From NCBI GenBank assembly GCA_016720745.1, contig JADKKA010000022.1:434001-498000 (forward strand): a DNA stretch of 64,000 bases, read 5' to 3'. Under the pieces are notes generated by a model. It was not told where the DNA came from. It ran no database searches and saw only the letters and a list, made by a program, of their open reading frames with translations. The position numbers and the translations under genes are program-made. Below are positions 27,601 to 36,469 of this stretch, one piece after another (the first letter of the stretch is position 1; every line of letters starts with the position of its first letter). Source of the DNA: Chitinophagaceae bacterium. GTDB lineage: Bacteria > Bacteroidota > Bacteroidia > Chitinophagales > Chitinophagaceae.

Positions 27601-29572
27601 ACTGGATAATGATTCACTGGGTGAATTAAAAGCAAGTCTGGTTTATGATGATGCCACCAGGAACCTGAAAGTAAAGGGGAATACCCTGAATCAGGAAAAC
27701 TACCTGGGATTTGATGCCAATATTTTCCTGAATAAAGAGGAGGCTGCAAAAAACCTGATTGCACTCAAGGCTAAAAGTTTTCAGCTGGATGTGCTGGAAC
27801 GTTTCCTGGGTAATCTGTTTACGGACATACAGGGTTATCTCACGGGTGATGTAAATATCAGCGGGCCATTTGATGAACTAACGGTAACGGGTAAGGGACG
27901 TTTAAAAAATGCGGGGTTGAAAGTCATCTTCACCCAATGTTATTATGATATCCAGGATACCGATATCGAGCTCACGAATACTGAAATCAAACTGGATGGC
28001 ATTATCCTGCGGGATCCTATTACAAAGAATCCGATTTATCTGACGGGAGGGATTGAACACCAATCCTTCAAGAACATGTTTTATAATCTGGATATTTCCA
28101 CCCGTAAACCCAAATCGATATTGGAGACGGACAATAAGCCGGTACAATTATTAATGACCAGCTTAAAAGATAATAAACAGTTCTTTGGGAATGTAAAGGG
28201 AACAGGATCCATGTCATTGCTGGGGCCGCAGTCGAATATGTATATGAAGATTGATGCGGTGGCTTCTGAAACGGACAGCAGTTTTATTACCCTGCCTCCA
28301 TCAACCGGAAGGGAATCGGGGAGTGCGGATTTTCTGGTGGAAAGAAAATATGGCCGGGAGATGGATGCCAGAGATTTGAGAGGAAGTACCAGCATTGTGT
28401 ATGATGTTGATATCACGGTCAACAAAACACCGGTGCCGATGGTAGGGGTGCGGATTATTCTGGATGATTTGACAGGAGATGAGATCAAAGGCAAGGGATA
28501 TGGTGCATTGAATATCCGTTCGGGTACATCGGAGCCATTATCGTTACGTGGCCGATTTGATATTGAGGAGGGGAGTTATATGTTCACCTTCCAGTCTTTT
28601 TTCAAAAAGCCATTTGATTTAAGAAAGGGCCGGGAAAACTATATTGAATGGAACGGGGATCCATATGATGCCAATGTGCGATTCAATGCAGCTTATACCG
28701 CAGAGCGGGTAAGTTTTGCACCGTTGAGGGAGATAAACAGTGCCGTCGCGAATGCGCGGGAAGATGTATATGTGATTGCGACCTTAACGGATAAGCTTTT
28801 TAAACCGGTGATTAATTTCTCGCTCGATTTCCCCAATACCAGTGTGGCGGTGAATGATCCGGAACTGGCATTAGTATTCCAGCAGATGCAGCGAAACCTG
28901 AATGAGATTAACCGGCAGGTGACCTACCTGATTGTATTCAATAGTTTTGCTCCGGCGGGTAATAGCAGCAATTCTACCAATTTATCCAGTTCAGCACTCA
29001 ACGTGATTGCCTCCAGTACGGTATCGAGCATCTCGGGTTTATTATTCAATGAGATCAGCCAGGTAGTGAACAGTGCGTTCTCTAAAATTTTCAATTCAGA
29101 TAATATTGGTTTCAATATCAGTGGCTCATTGTATAACCGGAACCTGCTGAGTCAGAACAGCGGATTCAATCCCAACCAGGGGCAGCTCGACATAAATATA
29201 CCGATCTCCTTATTCAAGGATCGGTTCATGGTAAAAGTGGGTAGTACGCTTGACCTGGCTTTGGATGGTGGTCCGGCTGTGCAGGAGGCGCTTCGTTTAT
29301 TACCGGATGTAACACTGGAATGGCTGATCAATCAGAGCGGCAGTATCCGGGCTTCTTTCTTTTACCGGGAGAATAATGATTACCTGGCTTCTACTACAAC
29401 GGGTAGCCCGGGTAAGGCCAAACGAATTGGGGCGAATATTTCTTACCGGAAGGATTTCGACAGCCTTGGTGATATTTTCCGGAAGAAAAAGAAGAAGAAA
29501 GTACCGGAGCCTGAACCGGTAACGGAAAAGCAACCGGTCGTGGCGGAACCTAAAAAAGAAGAGGAGGAGTGA
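24635..29572 (+). CDS. tamB: TamB-like translocation/assembly module protein (DUF490)
   Basis: About 1,620-1,645 residues. An N-terminal membrane anchor (RFKKILKWFFLILLFLLVG) is followed by an AsmA/TamB-like N-terminal region, a very long beta-helical body of amphipathic strands, and a C-terminal DUF490 domain (about 1280-1600, e.g. LRGRFDIEEGSYMFTF, RVSFAPL). It ends in a Lys/Glu-rich tail. TamB-type proteins bridge the envelope and help lipid transport or outer-membrane protein assembly. The start is unclear: no in-frame ATG exists before the anchor. TTG at 24635, 24653 or 24659 would precede or overlap a likely promoter, while CTG at 24707 fits the anchor best. Confidence 0.85.
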   Translation: MSFILVLNLPKGFDCILLHLNPGGLKRFKKILKWFFLILLFLLVGIYIFIQTPFGQNWIAKQVTKRLSKDLQTRVSIAHVDFSLFNKMHLEGVLIEDRQGDTVLYAGDMKVRITDWFFFKKQAELKYVGLENAIIKFQRTDSVWRQQFLLDYFGSSGGSGKKKEGGLKLDLRKLELKNVSFLKRDGWMGEDMHIKVGSLDMDADKLSLSGNRFEVNSLLINNPVVAINKYDRRKPKKISTAADIEAEVKRALGWNNHSVVKVGNLAIINGVFSTDRADKPRLDYFDGQHLLFTAINGKWSNARFEEDTVFATMQLSAKEKSGFEVKEMKADVKMTPQGMAFSDMEIKTNRSVIRNYFSMSYDDMDDLGAYISKVKMAAVFEDTYIDSDDIAFFAPKLANWKKKITLNGKVRGTVDNLSGTGLQVQAGNATMFAGDISMSGLPDIKQTFIDLRANDFRTVYADMVTIIPAMRRVTSPDLRKIQYLNFKGNFTGFIRDFVTFGTVQTNLGTLVTDINMKLPVGQEPLYSGNISTENFRLGEFLGDKTIGAVAFDAIVKGRGFNDQTRNTSIEGKIKFAEIKGYRYSNITVDGQLDKKMFEGVASIRDQNADLILNGVIDFNQKKPRFKLLADVTRADLLALGLMKDSLVFTGKADLDFTSNTIDNFLGTARISDATLHRNGRRLSFDSLNVTAGYNEAGMKTLAASSNEFRGTVSGNYALNELPAVVNYFLHQYYPESIAAPKKLTKDQSFDFDIETYYVDDYLQLISPKLAGFNNTTLKGRLDVSGGKLDMSLNVPHFSLAGYEFNFVNITASGDNDSLQLNGTTKTIRINDSLSIPTASFSIHSRKDTSRVSIHTGATQAVEKTDLHAMVMTYPDGVKIEFDSSSFTINSKTWTIEDNGELVIRSNTPATALLVLTEGDERILVKTQPSKNGKGSDVKVQLTDVNLADFAPYFLPKNRLEGLLTGNILVEDPAGSLKITSDDIQTRFLRLDNDSLGELKASLVYDDATRNLKVKGNTLNQENYLGFDANIFLNKEEAAKNLIALKAKSFQLDVLERFLGNLFTDIQGYLTGDVNISGPFDELTVTGKGRLKNAGLKVIFTQCYYDIQDTDIELTNTEIKLDGIILRDPITKNPIYLTGGIEHQSFKNMFYNLDISTRKPKSILETDNKPVQLLMTSLKDNKQFFGNVKGTGSMSLLGPQSNMYMKIDAVASETDSSFITLPPSTGRESGSADFLVERKYGREMDARDLRGSTSIVYDVDITVNKTPVPMVGVRIILDDLTGDEIKGKGYGALNIRSGTSEPLSLRGRFDIEEGSYMFTFQSFFKKPFDLRKGRENYIEWNGDPYDANVRFNAAYTAERVSFAPLREINSAVANAREDVYVIATLTDKLFKPVINFSLDFPNTSVAVNDPELALVFQQMQRNLNEINRQVTYLIVFNSFAPAGNSSNSTNLSSSALNVIASSTVSSISGLLFNEISQVVNSAFSKIFNSDNIGFNISGSLYNRNLLSQNSGFNPNQGQLDINIPISLFKDRFMVKVGSTLDLALDGGPAVQEALRLLPDVTLEWLINQSGSIRASFFYRENNDYLASTTTGSPGKAKRIGANISYRKDFDSLGDIFRKKKKKKVPEPEPVTEKQPVVAEPKKEEEE
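24658..24688 (+). promoter_or_regulatory. Probable promoter of the tamB-like gene
   Basis: TTTG (24658-24661), 19 bases, then TACTTTTA (24681-24688), matching TTTG-N19-TAnnTTTG except the last base. If used, transcription begins near 24694, after all TTG start candidates, leaving CTG at 24707 as first plausible in-frame start. Confidence 0.45.
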
Positions 29573-29576
29573 TTAT

Positions 29577-29660
29577 TTTATATTTTAAATGTTGAATTTT
29601 AAATGAAAGGCTCTGGATTTCAACTTTCCATTTTCCATTTTCAATTTTCAATCTTTAATT
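29577..29660. repeat. Degenerate A/T tandem array (TTTTCAAT/TTTTCCAT type)
   Basis: Units such as CATTTTC CATTTTC AATTTTC AATC with an 8-base rhythm, filling the gap between the convergent tamB-like and ribBA genes. Related units appear at 15310-15345 and 23050-23075. Confidence 0.6.
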
Positions 29661-29661
29661 A

Positions 29662-30873
29662 TCATCCTTCCCCCAAAATCTCATGCCCCATTTTATCTCT
29701 CTTTGCCGTTAAATATTTTTCATTGTAGGGATTGGGTTTGATCCGGATGGGTATATTTTCCACGATTTCCAGTCCGTAGCCAACCAGTCCCACTCTTTTG
29801 CGGGGGTTATTGGTCATCAGCCGTAGTTTGGTAATATTCAGGTAGCGGAGGATCTGGGCGCCGAGGCCATAATCCCGCTGATCCATCTGGAAACCCAGGT
29901 GCAGGTTGGCTTCAACAGTATCCATACCCTGTTCCTGCAGGCGGTAGGCCTTGAGTTTATTCAGCAGCCCGATTCCTCTTCCTTCCTGGTTCATATATAA
30001 TATGGCCCCTTTTCCCTCGGCCTGTACCATTTGCATGGACTGGTGGAGCTGGTCGCCGCAATCACAGCGGAGGGAGCCCAGGATATCCCCGGTAAAGCAG
30101 GAGGAGTGGACCCGGGTGAGGACGGGTTCATCTTTTTCCCAGCTGCCCTTGATCAAGGCCAGGTGTTCGTTGGTGGATAACTTTTCGCGGAAAGCCACGA
30201 GGGTGAAGTCGCCATAACGGGTGGGCATGTCCACTCTTACGACCTCTTCGATCAGGGAATCGGTTTTGATCCGGTATTCGATCAGGTCCTTGATGGAAAT
30301 GATTTTTAAGTCAAATTTTTTGGCGATTTCCATTAGTTCCGGGAGCCGGGCCATGCTGCCGTCTTCGTTCATGATTTCCACCAGTACACCGCCATGGGGG
30401 GCTTCAAAACCGGCCAGGCGGGTGAGGTCAACTGCGGCCTCGGTATGACCGGCCCTGCGCAGGACACCTCCCTTTTTGGAGCGTAGGGGGAAAATATGTC
30501 CGGGCCGGCCCAGTTCAGCGGGTAAAGTGGCGGGGTTGATCAGGGCCTGAATGGTTTTGGACCGGTCCTGGGCCGAGATTCCGCTGGTACAGCCATAGCC
30601 GAGAAGGTCTACAGATACGGTAAAAGCGGTTTCGTGGAGGGCGGTATTATTATTAACCATCAGGTCCAGACCGAGTTCATCGCAGCGTTCTTCGGGGAGG
30701 GCGGCGCAGATCAGTCCCCGGCCATATTTGCTCATGAAATTGATCACTTCGGGGGTTACGGTATGGGCGGCGATCACGAAATCGCCCTCATTTTCCCGGT
30801 CTTCGTCGTCTACTACTATTACCATTTTACCATTCCGGATATCGTCCAGGGCGCTGCTGATACTGTCTAACAT
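29662..30873 (-). CDS. ribBA: Bifunctional 3,4-dihydroxy-2-butanone-4-phosphate synthase / GTP cyclohydrolase II
   Basis: 403 residues from ATG at 30873 (an upstream TTG at 30891 is less likely). The RibB half (1-200) has DDEDRENEGDFV, DRSKTIQAL and GHTEAAVDLTRLAG. The RibA half (about 205-400) has the zinc cluster VHSSCFTGDILGSLRCDCG, QEGRGIGLLNKLKAY and TNNPRK. Together they catalyse the two entry steps of riboflavin synthesis, from ribulose 5-phosphate and GTP. A -7 box lies 15 bases upstream. No other rib gene is nearby. Confidence 0.96.
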   Translation of the reverse strand: MLDSISSALDDIRNGKMVIVVDDEDRENEGDFVIAAHTVTPEVINFMSKYGRGLICAALPEERCDELGLDLMVNNNTALHETAFTVSVDLLGYGCTSGISAQDRSKTIQALINPATLPAELGRPGHIFPLRSKKGGVLRRAGHTEAAVDLTRLAGFEAPHGGVLVEIMNEDGSMARLPELMEIAKKFDLKIISIKDLIEYRIKTDSLIEEVVRVDMPTRYGDFTLVAFREKLSTNEHLALIKGSWEKDEPVLTRVHSSCFTGDILGSLRCDCGDQLHQSMQMVQAEGKGAILYMNQEGRGIGLLNKLKAYRLQEQGMDTVEANLHLGFQMDQRDYGLGAQILRYLNITKLRLMTNNPRKRVGLVGYGLEIVENIPIRIKPNPYNEKYLTAKRDKMGHEILGEG

Positions 30874-30888
30874 ATTGCGGATTTTGTG

Positions 30889-30896
30889 CAAAAATA
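30889..30896 (-). promoter_or_regulatory. -7 box of the ribBA promoter
   Basis: Minus strand TATTTTTG, a full TAnnTTTG match, 15 bases before the ATG at 30873. No TTTG at the usual -33 distance. No FMN-riboswitch-like leader fits in this short space. Confidence 0.4.
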
Positions 30897-31055
30897 GAAC
30901 AAAGCAACCGGGTGTTCGGTTGCAACGATTGGGTGCAGCAAAATTGAAAGACTTTTTGTCATTATAAAGCCTTATTTTTCAGGCCGAAATTGTTAATATT
31001 TGCCTATTTTTATTTTGGGAATATTCCCTTTCTTTGCATTCGAAAACCAAACTAT

Positions 31056-34000
31056 ATGCTTAAGAGAATACTCTTTTTCTTTGCTTTTGCCCTGATGGCT
31101 GGTCAATTCGTATCTGCCCAGATCACAACGTCTACCATCACAGGGTCGATCAAAAGTACGACTGATGAAGCCCTTGTGGGTGCTACGGTAGTGGCTACTC
31201 ACGTTCCCACAGGTACCAAGTACACGGCAGTTTCCCGTAACGGTGGTTCGATCAGGATGGAGAACCTGCGTTCCGGCGGCCCTTACACTATTGAAGTGTC
31301 TTATGTGGGTTATGACAAGGAAACTTACACAGATGTTTATCTCCAGCTGGCTGAATCATTTATCCTGAACCCGGTTTTGAAAAAAACTGAGAAGGTGATG
31401 GAAACCGTGGTCCTGACTACTACAGGCCGCAGCCAGATACTTAATAAAAACAGAACCGGTGCGGTAACCAATATTGGGTTGCGCATGATCAATCAGATGC
31501 CAACTGTTACACGGAGTCTGAATGATCTGACAAGGGCTACTCCCCAGTCAAATGGTGCATCTATCGGTGGCGGTAATTTCCGTCAGAACAACTTTACAAT
31601 AGATGGTGCTGATTTCAATAATAGTTTTGGTATTGGTTCTAACCTCCCTGCGGGTGGTGCGCCCATTTCATTGGATGCCGTTCAGGAGATATCTGTTAAT
31701 ATTACTCCTTTTGATGTGCGCCAGTCCGGCTTTATCGGAAGCGCCATTAACGCGGTTACACGTTCAGGAACAAATGATTTTTCCGGATCTGTGTATAAAT
31801 ATTTCAGAAACGAAAAATACAGGGGTGATGAAGTGGATGGTGTAAAATTTGTAAGGCCTGTTGAAGATTTCTCTCAGTGGGGTTTCCGTTTTGGAGGTCC
31901 GATTATTAAGAACAAATTGTTCTTCTTTATCAACTACGAAACAGAGAGCAAACCCAAGCCGATTCAAACCCGTTTTGCGGCTACAGCTGCAGCGCCTTAT
32001 GGCAGTTCCCCCAACGTGGCCCGTCCCACAGCTGACTCCCTGAATTTTATCAGTAATTACCTCTTATCTAATTATGGCTATGTAACGGGTCCATATGATA
32101 ATTATACCCCGAATGAAGAGCGGAAAAAATACATGGCTCGTCTGGACTGGAATATCAGCAACAAGCACCAGCTTGTATTGCGTTATAGCCAGGTAGAAGG
32201 TGGTGAACCTTTCCCGGTAAGTGGATCGGTTGGAGGTACAGGTATTACTGAAGCAGCTGCAGACAACAGAAACCAGGTCCATGCGCTTTGGTTTAAAAAT
32301 TCCAACTATTTCCAGGGAGCTAACTTCTATTCATTCGCTGCTGAATTAAATTCCAGCTGGGGTAAGGTATCCAATGTACTGAGAGGTACCTATACTTACC
32401 AGAATGATTCCCGTTCAACTGAAAGCCAGATTTTCCCCTTTGTGGATATTATGAGTACTTCCAGTGCGAGCCGCTCTTTGCCTTATACATCATTTGGTCA
32501 TGAGCCTTTCAGTTTTGGCAACCTTCGTAAAGTAAAAGTGTATTCTGTTGTGGATAATTTTTCGTGGACAAAGAACAAGCATAGCTGGACAGTGGGTGGT
32601 CAGTTTGAACAAAGTGAAACCATCAACGGTTTCCAGCGTTTTGCCACGAGTTTTTATCGTTTCCCGACCTGGAATGCTTTTGCAACCGGTCAGTTACCTT
32701 CTGACTTTGCAATTACTTATTCCCTGTCTAAAAACTTTGCCCCTGCTTTCTCTTCTTTCAAATTCCGTCAGTTGTCATTTTACGGACAGGATGAGATTGC
32801 CGTTAGCCGGAACTTCAGGTTAACTTTTGGTCTGCGTCTGGACCTGCCATCTTATCCGGATGTGCCACAAATTGTGACACACCCGCTGGTGGCTGCCAAA
32901 ACATTTGAGAATGGAGAAATCGTGAATACCGGTAACCTGCCTAAGGTTCGCTTTATGTGGTCTCCCCGGATGGGCTTTAACTGGGATGTGTATGGTGACC
33001 GTACACTCCAGATCCGTGGTGGTACCGGTATCTTCACCGGTAAGGTTCCCTTTGTATGGATCGTGAGCCAGTCTGGTGACAATGGAATGATCCAGGTTAC
33101 AAGAAATTTCAATACCCCTGCTGATATTGCTGCGAATGCTGGTCCATTTAACCCCAATCCATATGCCTATCTGCCAGGTTCAGTACCTCAGGCTGGTACA
33201 GTGGTTCCAGCTTCCGTTACAGCAATGGATGAAGATTTCAGAAATCCCCAGTCCTGGAAATCAAGTATTGCGATGGATGCTAAAATGCCATGGGGCCTGA
33301 TCGGTTCAGTAGAAGCGATCTTTAATAAAGATCTCAAAACAGTATTCTTCCGCAATCCTAACTACCAACTGCCTCAGAACCTGAATGTAGCCGGCTATCC
33401 TGATAACAGGCCGATTTATGGAGCCACTATACAAACCAAGTTTATCCATACTCTGAGCGGTGCTGGTTTGTTTGTACCCGGAGGCAGTTCTCAGTTTAAC
33501 CCGGTCATCATTGATAATGCCCCAACTTCTAAAGGATATTATGGATCCATTACTTTCAAGGTTGAGAAACCTTTCAGCAAAGGATTCTCCGGAATGGTAG
33601 CTTATACCAAGTCTTTATCTGCTAACCTGCATGATGGTAGCGGAGACCAACCCCTTGGAACTTATCAGGGTACACAGCAGGTGAACAGCCTGAATACGCC
33701 GGCTCTCTCTCATTCAGCCTATGTATTGCCTGACCGTTTTGTGGCTGCCGTTTCTTACCGTAAGGAGTACCTGAAGCATATGGCCTCTACTATTAGTTTG
33801 TTCTGGTCCGGGGCATCTGACTATCGTTTTACTTATGTATATAGCGGTGATTTCAACCGGGATAATATTAGTGGTAACGACCTGATCTTCATCCCTACGG
33901 CTACACAGGTACAGCAAATGCTGTTCAACAGCCAAACTGTGAATGGTGTGGTATACAATCAGCAGGCACAACGTGATCTGTTTGAAAATTATATCCAGCA

Positions 34001-34385
34001 GGATAAATACCTCCGCAATCGCCGTGGTCAGTATGCAGAAAGAAATGGAGGCCTGGCCCCCTGGAGAAACCAACTGGATGTGAAATTCATGCAGGATGTT
34101 TTTGTAAAAGCAGGCAAATACCGTAATACTTTACAGTTCACAGTTGATATCCTGAATGCAGGAAACCTGATCAATAATAGCTGGGGTAAGGTGAAAGCAA
34201 CCAATAACACTTCCATCCTGGGTATTGCTAATGCAGGCAATCTGGTACCTGGTGGTTCCGTACTTCCTGTTTTCACACTGGCACAGGACAGGGGTCAAAT
34301 GATCACCCGTACTTTCCGTGATGTGGTAAGCACTTCTTCTACTTATTCTATCCAGCTCGGTATCCGTTATATCTTTAATAACTGA
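31056..34385 (+). CDS. Oar-like TonB-dependent outer-membrane receptor
   Basis: 1,109 residues from the ATG at 31056; this start gives the signal peptide MLKRILFFFAFALMAGQFVSAQ. Carboxypeptidase-regulatory domain about 25-105 (TGSIKSTTDEALVGATV, VSYVGYDKETY). Plug domain about 115-270 (RTGAVTNIGLRMINQMPTV, NFTIDGADFNNSFG, ITPFDVRQSGFIGSAINAV). A 22-strand-type barrel runs to the end, closing SIQLGIRYIFNN with a terminal aromatic segment. The plug wording matches Oar-like receptors, linked to surface adhesion or peptide/protein export in other bacteria; substrate unknown. Monocistronic, ended by the terminator at 34405. Confidence 0.9.
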   Translation: MLKRILFFFAFALMAGQFVSAQITTSTITGSIKSTTDEALVGATVVATHVPTGTKYTAVSRNGGSIRMENLRSGGPYTIEVSYVGYDKETYTDVYLQLAESFILNPVLKKTEKVMETVVLTTTGRSQILNKNRTGAVTNIGLRMINQMPTVTRSLNDLTRATPQSNGASIGGGNFRQNNFTIDGADFNNSFGIGSNLPAGGAPISLDAVQEISVNITPFDVRQSGFIGSAINAVTRSGTNDFSGSVYKYFRNEKYRGDEVDGVKFVRPVEDFSQWGFRFGGPIIKNKLFFFINYETESKPKPIQTRFAATAAAPYGSSPNVARPTADSLNFISNYLLSNYGYVTGPYDNYTPNEERKKYMARLDWNISNKHQLVLRYSQVEGGEPFPVSGSVGGTGITEAAADNRNQVHALWFKNSNYFQGANFYSFAAELNSSWGKVSNVLRGTYTYQNDSRSTESQIFPFVDIMSTSSASRSLPYTSFGHEPFSFGNLRKVKVYSVVDNFSWTKNKHSWTVGGQFEQSETINGFQRFATSFYRFPTWNAFATGQLPSDFAITYSLSKNFAPAFSSFKFRQLSFYGQDEIAVSRNFRLTFGLRLDLPSYPDVPQIVTHPLVAAKTFENGEIVNTGNLPKVRFMWSPRMGFNWDVYGDRTLQIRGGTGIFTGKVPFVWIVSQSGDNGMIQVTRNFNTPADIAANAGPFNPNPYAYLPGSVPQAGTVVPASVTAMDEDFRNPQSWKSSIAMDAKMPWGLIGSVEAIFNKDLKTVFFRNPNYQLPQNLNVAGYPDNRPIYGATIQTKFIHTLSGAGLFVPGGSSQFNPVIIDNAPTSKGYYGSITFKVEKPFSKGFSGMVAYTKSLSANLHDGSGDQPLGTYQGTQQVNSLNTPALSHSAYVLPDRFVAAVSYRKEYLKHMASTISLFWSGASDYRFTYVYSGDFNRDNISGNDLIFIPTATQVQQMLFNSQTVNGVVYNQQAQRDLFENYIQQDKYLRNRRGQYAERNGGLAPWRNQLDVKFMQDVFVKAGKYRNTLQFTVDILNAGNLINNSWGKVKATNNTSILGIANAGNLVPGGSVLPVFTLAQDRGQMITRTFRDVVSTSSTYSIQLGIRYIFNN

Positions 34386-34404
34386 TCCGCGTCTGTCAAA
34401 TAAT

Positions 34405-34434
34405 AAAAAGTCCCGCTAGAAGCGGGACTTTTTT
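34405..34434 (+). terminator. Bidirectional intrinsic terminator
   Basis: Stem AAAAAGTCCCGC (34405-34416) with GCGGGACTTTTTT (34422-34434) around TAGAA, 20 bases after the TonB receptor stop. The A and T arms let it serve the convergent esterase gene too. Confidence 0.9.
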
Positions 34435-34456
34435 ATTTAAAGCCATTTTTTAAAGA

Positions 34457-35278
34457 TTATTTATTACCCGGCCAGCCCCATTGCAGGAAAGCGGGCATGG
34501 ATCTACCCCAGGTGGGAACATCATGACGGCCGTCGGCCAGTTCCAGGTATTCAATATCGGAATTGCGCTGGTATCCTTTGGCCTCGAGCTCACGGATCAG
34601 GTCCAGCGTATCGTCAATAGAATCGATGATGCCATTGTTATTACGGTCCTTGGTTTCATCCAGGTTACCACATTGGAAAAAGAATTTAAGCCAGGGGGCA
34701 TAACTGCCTTTCCTGACCTGCTGGTGCATGATCCGGTGTTGTTCATCATCATAACCGGGATCGTCCTGGTCCATACTTCTCCACCACAGGGAGGCGGAAA
34801 ATACCCCGGCCTTGGTGAATTCAACAGGCCGGTTCCAGACGATATCCAGGGCACTGAGACCGCCCAGCGAAAAACCGGCAAAGGCTTTTTCCATGAAGCG
34901 GGAACCATTATTATAGGCTTCCTCCGCCAGGGGGAGGAGCTCGTCAAAAATAAACCGGTTATAGAGGGCGGCCTTGATTCCCCTGTTTTTATAGTCGGGT
35001 ATCAGTTGGGTGCCATATTCCATTCTTCTTTCCGGGCCGGCATGGATGGCTACGCATAAAAGTGGCTGGATGGACTGCGAGCTGTATAATTCAGAAAGAA
35101 TTTTATCAAAACTCATGGTGGCCATATCCTGGCCATCGTTGATCAGCAGGAGACTGCTCCCGGGTCCGGCTTTGCCGAAGGGGGGCAGGTAAAAATCTAC
35201 TTTGACCTCTCTTTGCAGAAATTGGGAAGGAATGGTCCTGTGCTCAACAAATACAGGAATCGTTTCAGTGGTAGGCAT
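34457..35278 (-). CDS. Alpha/beta-hydrolase esterase (enterochelin-esterase-like)
   Basis: 273 residues, no signal peptide. Esterase_D/Fes-like fold: LLLINDGQD after the first strands, nucleophile elbow AFAGFSLGGLSAL (Ser in GFSLGG), Asp region CGNLDETKDRNNNGIIDSIDD and catalytic His in ADGRHDVPTWGRSMPAFLQW. Such enzymes hydrolyse esters or amides of siderophores, acyl groups or peptides. It is divergent from the ATP-grasp and carboxylate-amine ligase genes (gap 160 bases) and may act on their product (inference). Confidence 0.8.
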   Translation of the reverse strand: MPTTETIPVFVEHRTIPSQFLQREVKVDFYLPPFGKAGPGSSLLLINDGQDMATMSFDKILSELYSSQSIQPLLCVAIHAGPERRMEYGTQLIPDYKNRGIKAALYNRFIFDELLPLAEEAYNNGSRFMEKAFAGFSLGGLSALDIVWNRPVEFTKAGVFSASLWWRSMDQDDPGYDDEQHRIMHQQVRKGSYAPWLKFFFQCGNLDETKDRNNNGIIDSIDDTLDLIRELEAKGYQRNSDIEYLELADGRHDVPTWGRSMPAFLQWGWPGNK

Positions 35279-35351
35279 GGTGCCAAAAATACGGATAATC
35301 CTGTTTCAGTTTCTCAAATGGGTTCAACTCCCCGGAAGAAGAACAGGCGGA

Positions 35352-35383
35352 TTTGTTAATTTGAGGTTGAGCAAATATATTTG
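35352..35383 (+). promoter_or_regulatory. Full-consensus promoter of the ATP-grasp gene, with a hairpin at the start of the leader
   Basis: TTTG (35352-35355), 20 bases, TATATTTG (35376-35383): an exact match to the Bacteroidota consensus. The predicted start is near 35388, directly at the hairpin CCCCC TGAT GGGGG (35389-35402), so the message would begin with this stem. The leader then runs to the ATG at 35438. Confidence 0.65.
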
Positions 35384-35437
35384 GTAGACCCCCTGATGGG
35401 GGGGCACCTATATTGGACAAACGATTAAAATCTGTTT

Positions 35438-36391
35438 ATGAAGAAAATTGGTATCCTGCATGGTAAAGAACGTTCCTTCCCTGATGCGTTTGTGGCCAGG
35501 GTTAATAGCAAACAAGTACCTGGTATTATGGCAGAGCCTGTTCGTATTGATAAAGCAATGCAGGGCGAAAACTCCGGTTATGCGGTGATCATTGACCGGA
35601 TTTCACAGGATGTACCTTTTTACCGTACCTGGCTTAAAAATGCAGCGGTAACCGGTACGGCGGTAATCAATAACCCCTTCTGGTGGAGTGCCGATGATAA
35701 GTACTTCAATAATTGCCTGATGACGAAAGTGGGGGTGCCGGTGCCCAAGACGGCCATCATCCCTTCCCGTGATCTGCCTGATGATACTTCTGATGATTCA
35801 TTCAGTAATCTGGCTTTCCCGCTCGACTGGGAACATATCTTTAATTATGTAGGCTTTCCGGCTTATATGAAACCATTTGCCGGAGGCGGATGGAAACACG
35901 TATATAAACTCACTGATGCAGAAGATTTCTTCAGCAAACACAGTGAAACCGGTCAGCTGGTGATGTTATTACAGGAAGAAATTGTGTTTACAGAATACTA
36001 TCGTTGTTATTGTATCGGTGGCAAGTATGTAAGGATCATGTCTTACGAACCGCGTAACCCGCATCACCTGCGTTATGTGGCCGATTTTAGTCCTTCTCCG
36101 GAAAGATTACAGCAGATGACAGATATCGTGCTTCGGATTAATAAGTACCTGGGCTATGATTTTAATACCGTGGAACTGGCTGTAAGAGATGGCGTTCCTT
36201 ATGCCATTGATTTCTGTAATCCGGCACCGGATGCGGATATCAATAGTGTGGGCGCTGAAAACTTTGAATGGGTAGTAGAAACTGCCGCTACTTATGCGAT
36301 TGAAAAAGCGCTGGAATTAAAAGAAGGCCAGGATAATCTGACATGGGGGGAGTATGTGAAAAGAAGCAGCTCAGGACTGCCGTTGGTTTGA
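35438..36391 (+). CDS. ATP-grasp carboxylate-amine ligase (RimK/D-Ala-D-Ala-ligase-like)
   Basis: 317 residues, cytoplasmic. N-terminal pre-ATP domain (KIGILHGKERSFPDAFV). The ATP-grasp core has NYVGFPAYMKPFAGGGWKHVYKL (Lys and Gly loop), QLVMLLQEEI (adenine-binding), FNTVELAVRDGVPYAIDFCNPAPDADI (Mg ligands Glu/Asp/Asn). It joins a carboxylate to an amine using ATP. Probably in one transcript with the GCS2-type ligase 199 bases downstream, though a repeat element separates them. Substrate unknown; a small peptide-like metabolite is the likely product class. Confidence 0.82.
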   Translation: MKKIGILHGKERSFPDAFVARVNSKQVPGIMAEPVRIDKAMQGENSGYAVIIDRISQDVPFYRTWLKNAAVTGTAVINNPFWWSADDKYFNNCLMTKVGVPVPKTAIIPSRDLPDDTSDDSFSNLAFPLDWEHIFNYVGFPAYMKPFAGGGWKHVYKLTDAEDFFSKHSETGQLVMLLQEEIVFTEYYRCYCIGGKYVRIMSYEPRNPHHLRYVADFSPSPERLQQMTDIVLRINKYLGYDFNTVELAVRDGVPYAIDFCNPAPDADINSVGAENFEWVVETAATYAIEKALELKEGQDNLTWGEYVKRSSSGLPLV

Positions 36392-36393
36392 GT

Positions 36394-36437
36394 GCCCCTA
36401 TCGCTGCCCCCATCCCCGCCCCCATCCCCTAAAGGGG
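36394..36437 (+). repeat. C-run plus CCCCTAAAGGGG 3'-end element (copy 2)
   Basis: Starts 2 bases after the ATP-grasp stop codon: runs of C (CCCCTATCG, CCCCCATCCCC, CCCCCAT) lead into the hairpin CCCC TAAA GGGG (36426-36437). Same order and same sense orientation as the copies at 16130, 48660 and 49776. Confidence 0.75.
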
Positions 36438-36469
36438 AGTAGAGAGTTGGGAGTCAATACCTGAGGAGT

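Noticed and set aside
28924..29115. Antisense frames within the tamB-like gene (many, 60-140 codons)
   Set aside because: Shadows of a long coding gene with good family features; none carries motifs.
30990..31055. Upstream extension and promoter of the Oar-like receptor
   Set aside because: The ATG at 31056 starts a proper signal peptide; TTTCTTTG at 31029 is near a -7 box but no -33 element has the right spacing, so no promoter is called.
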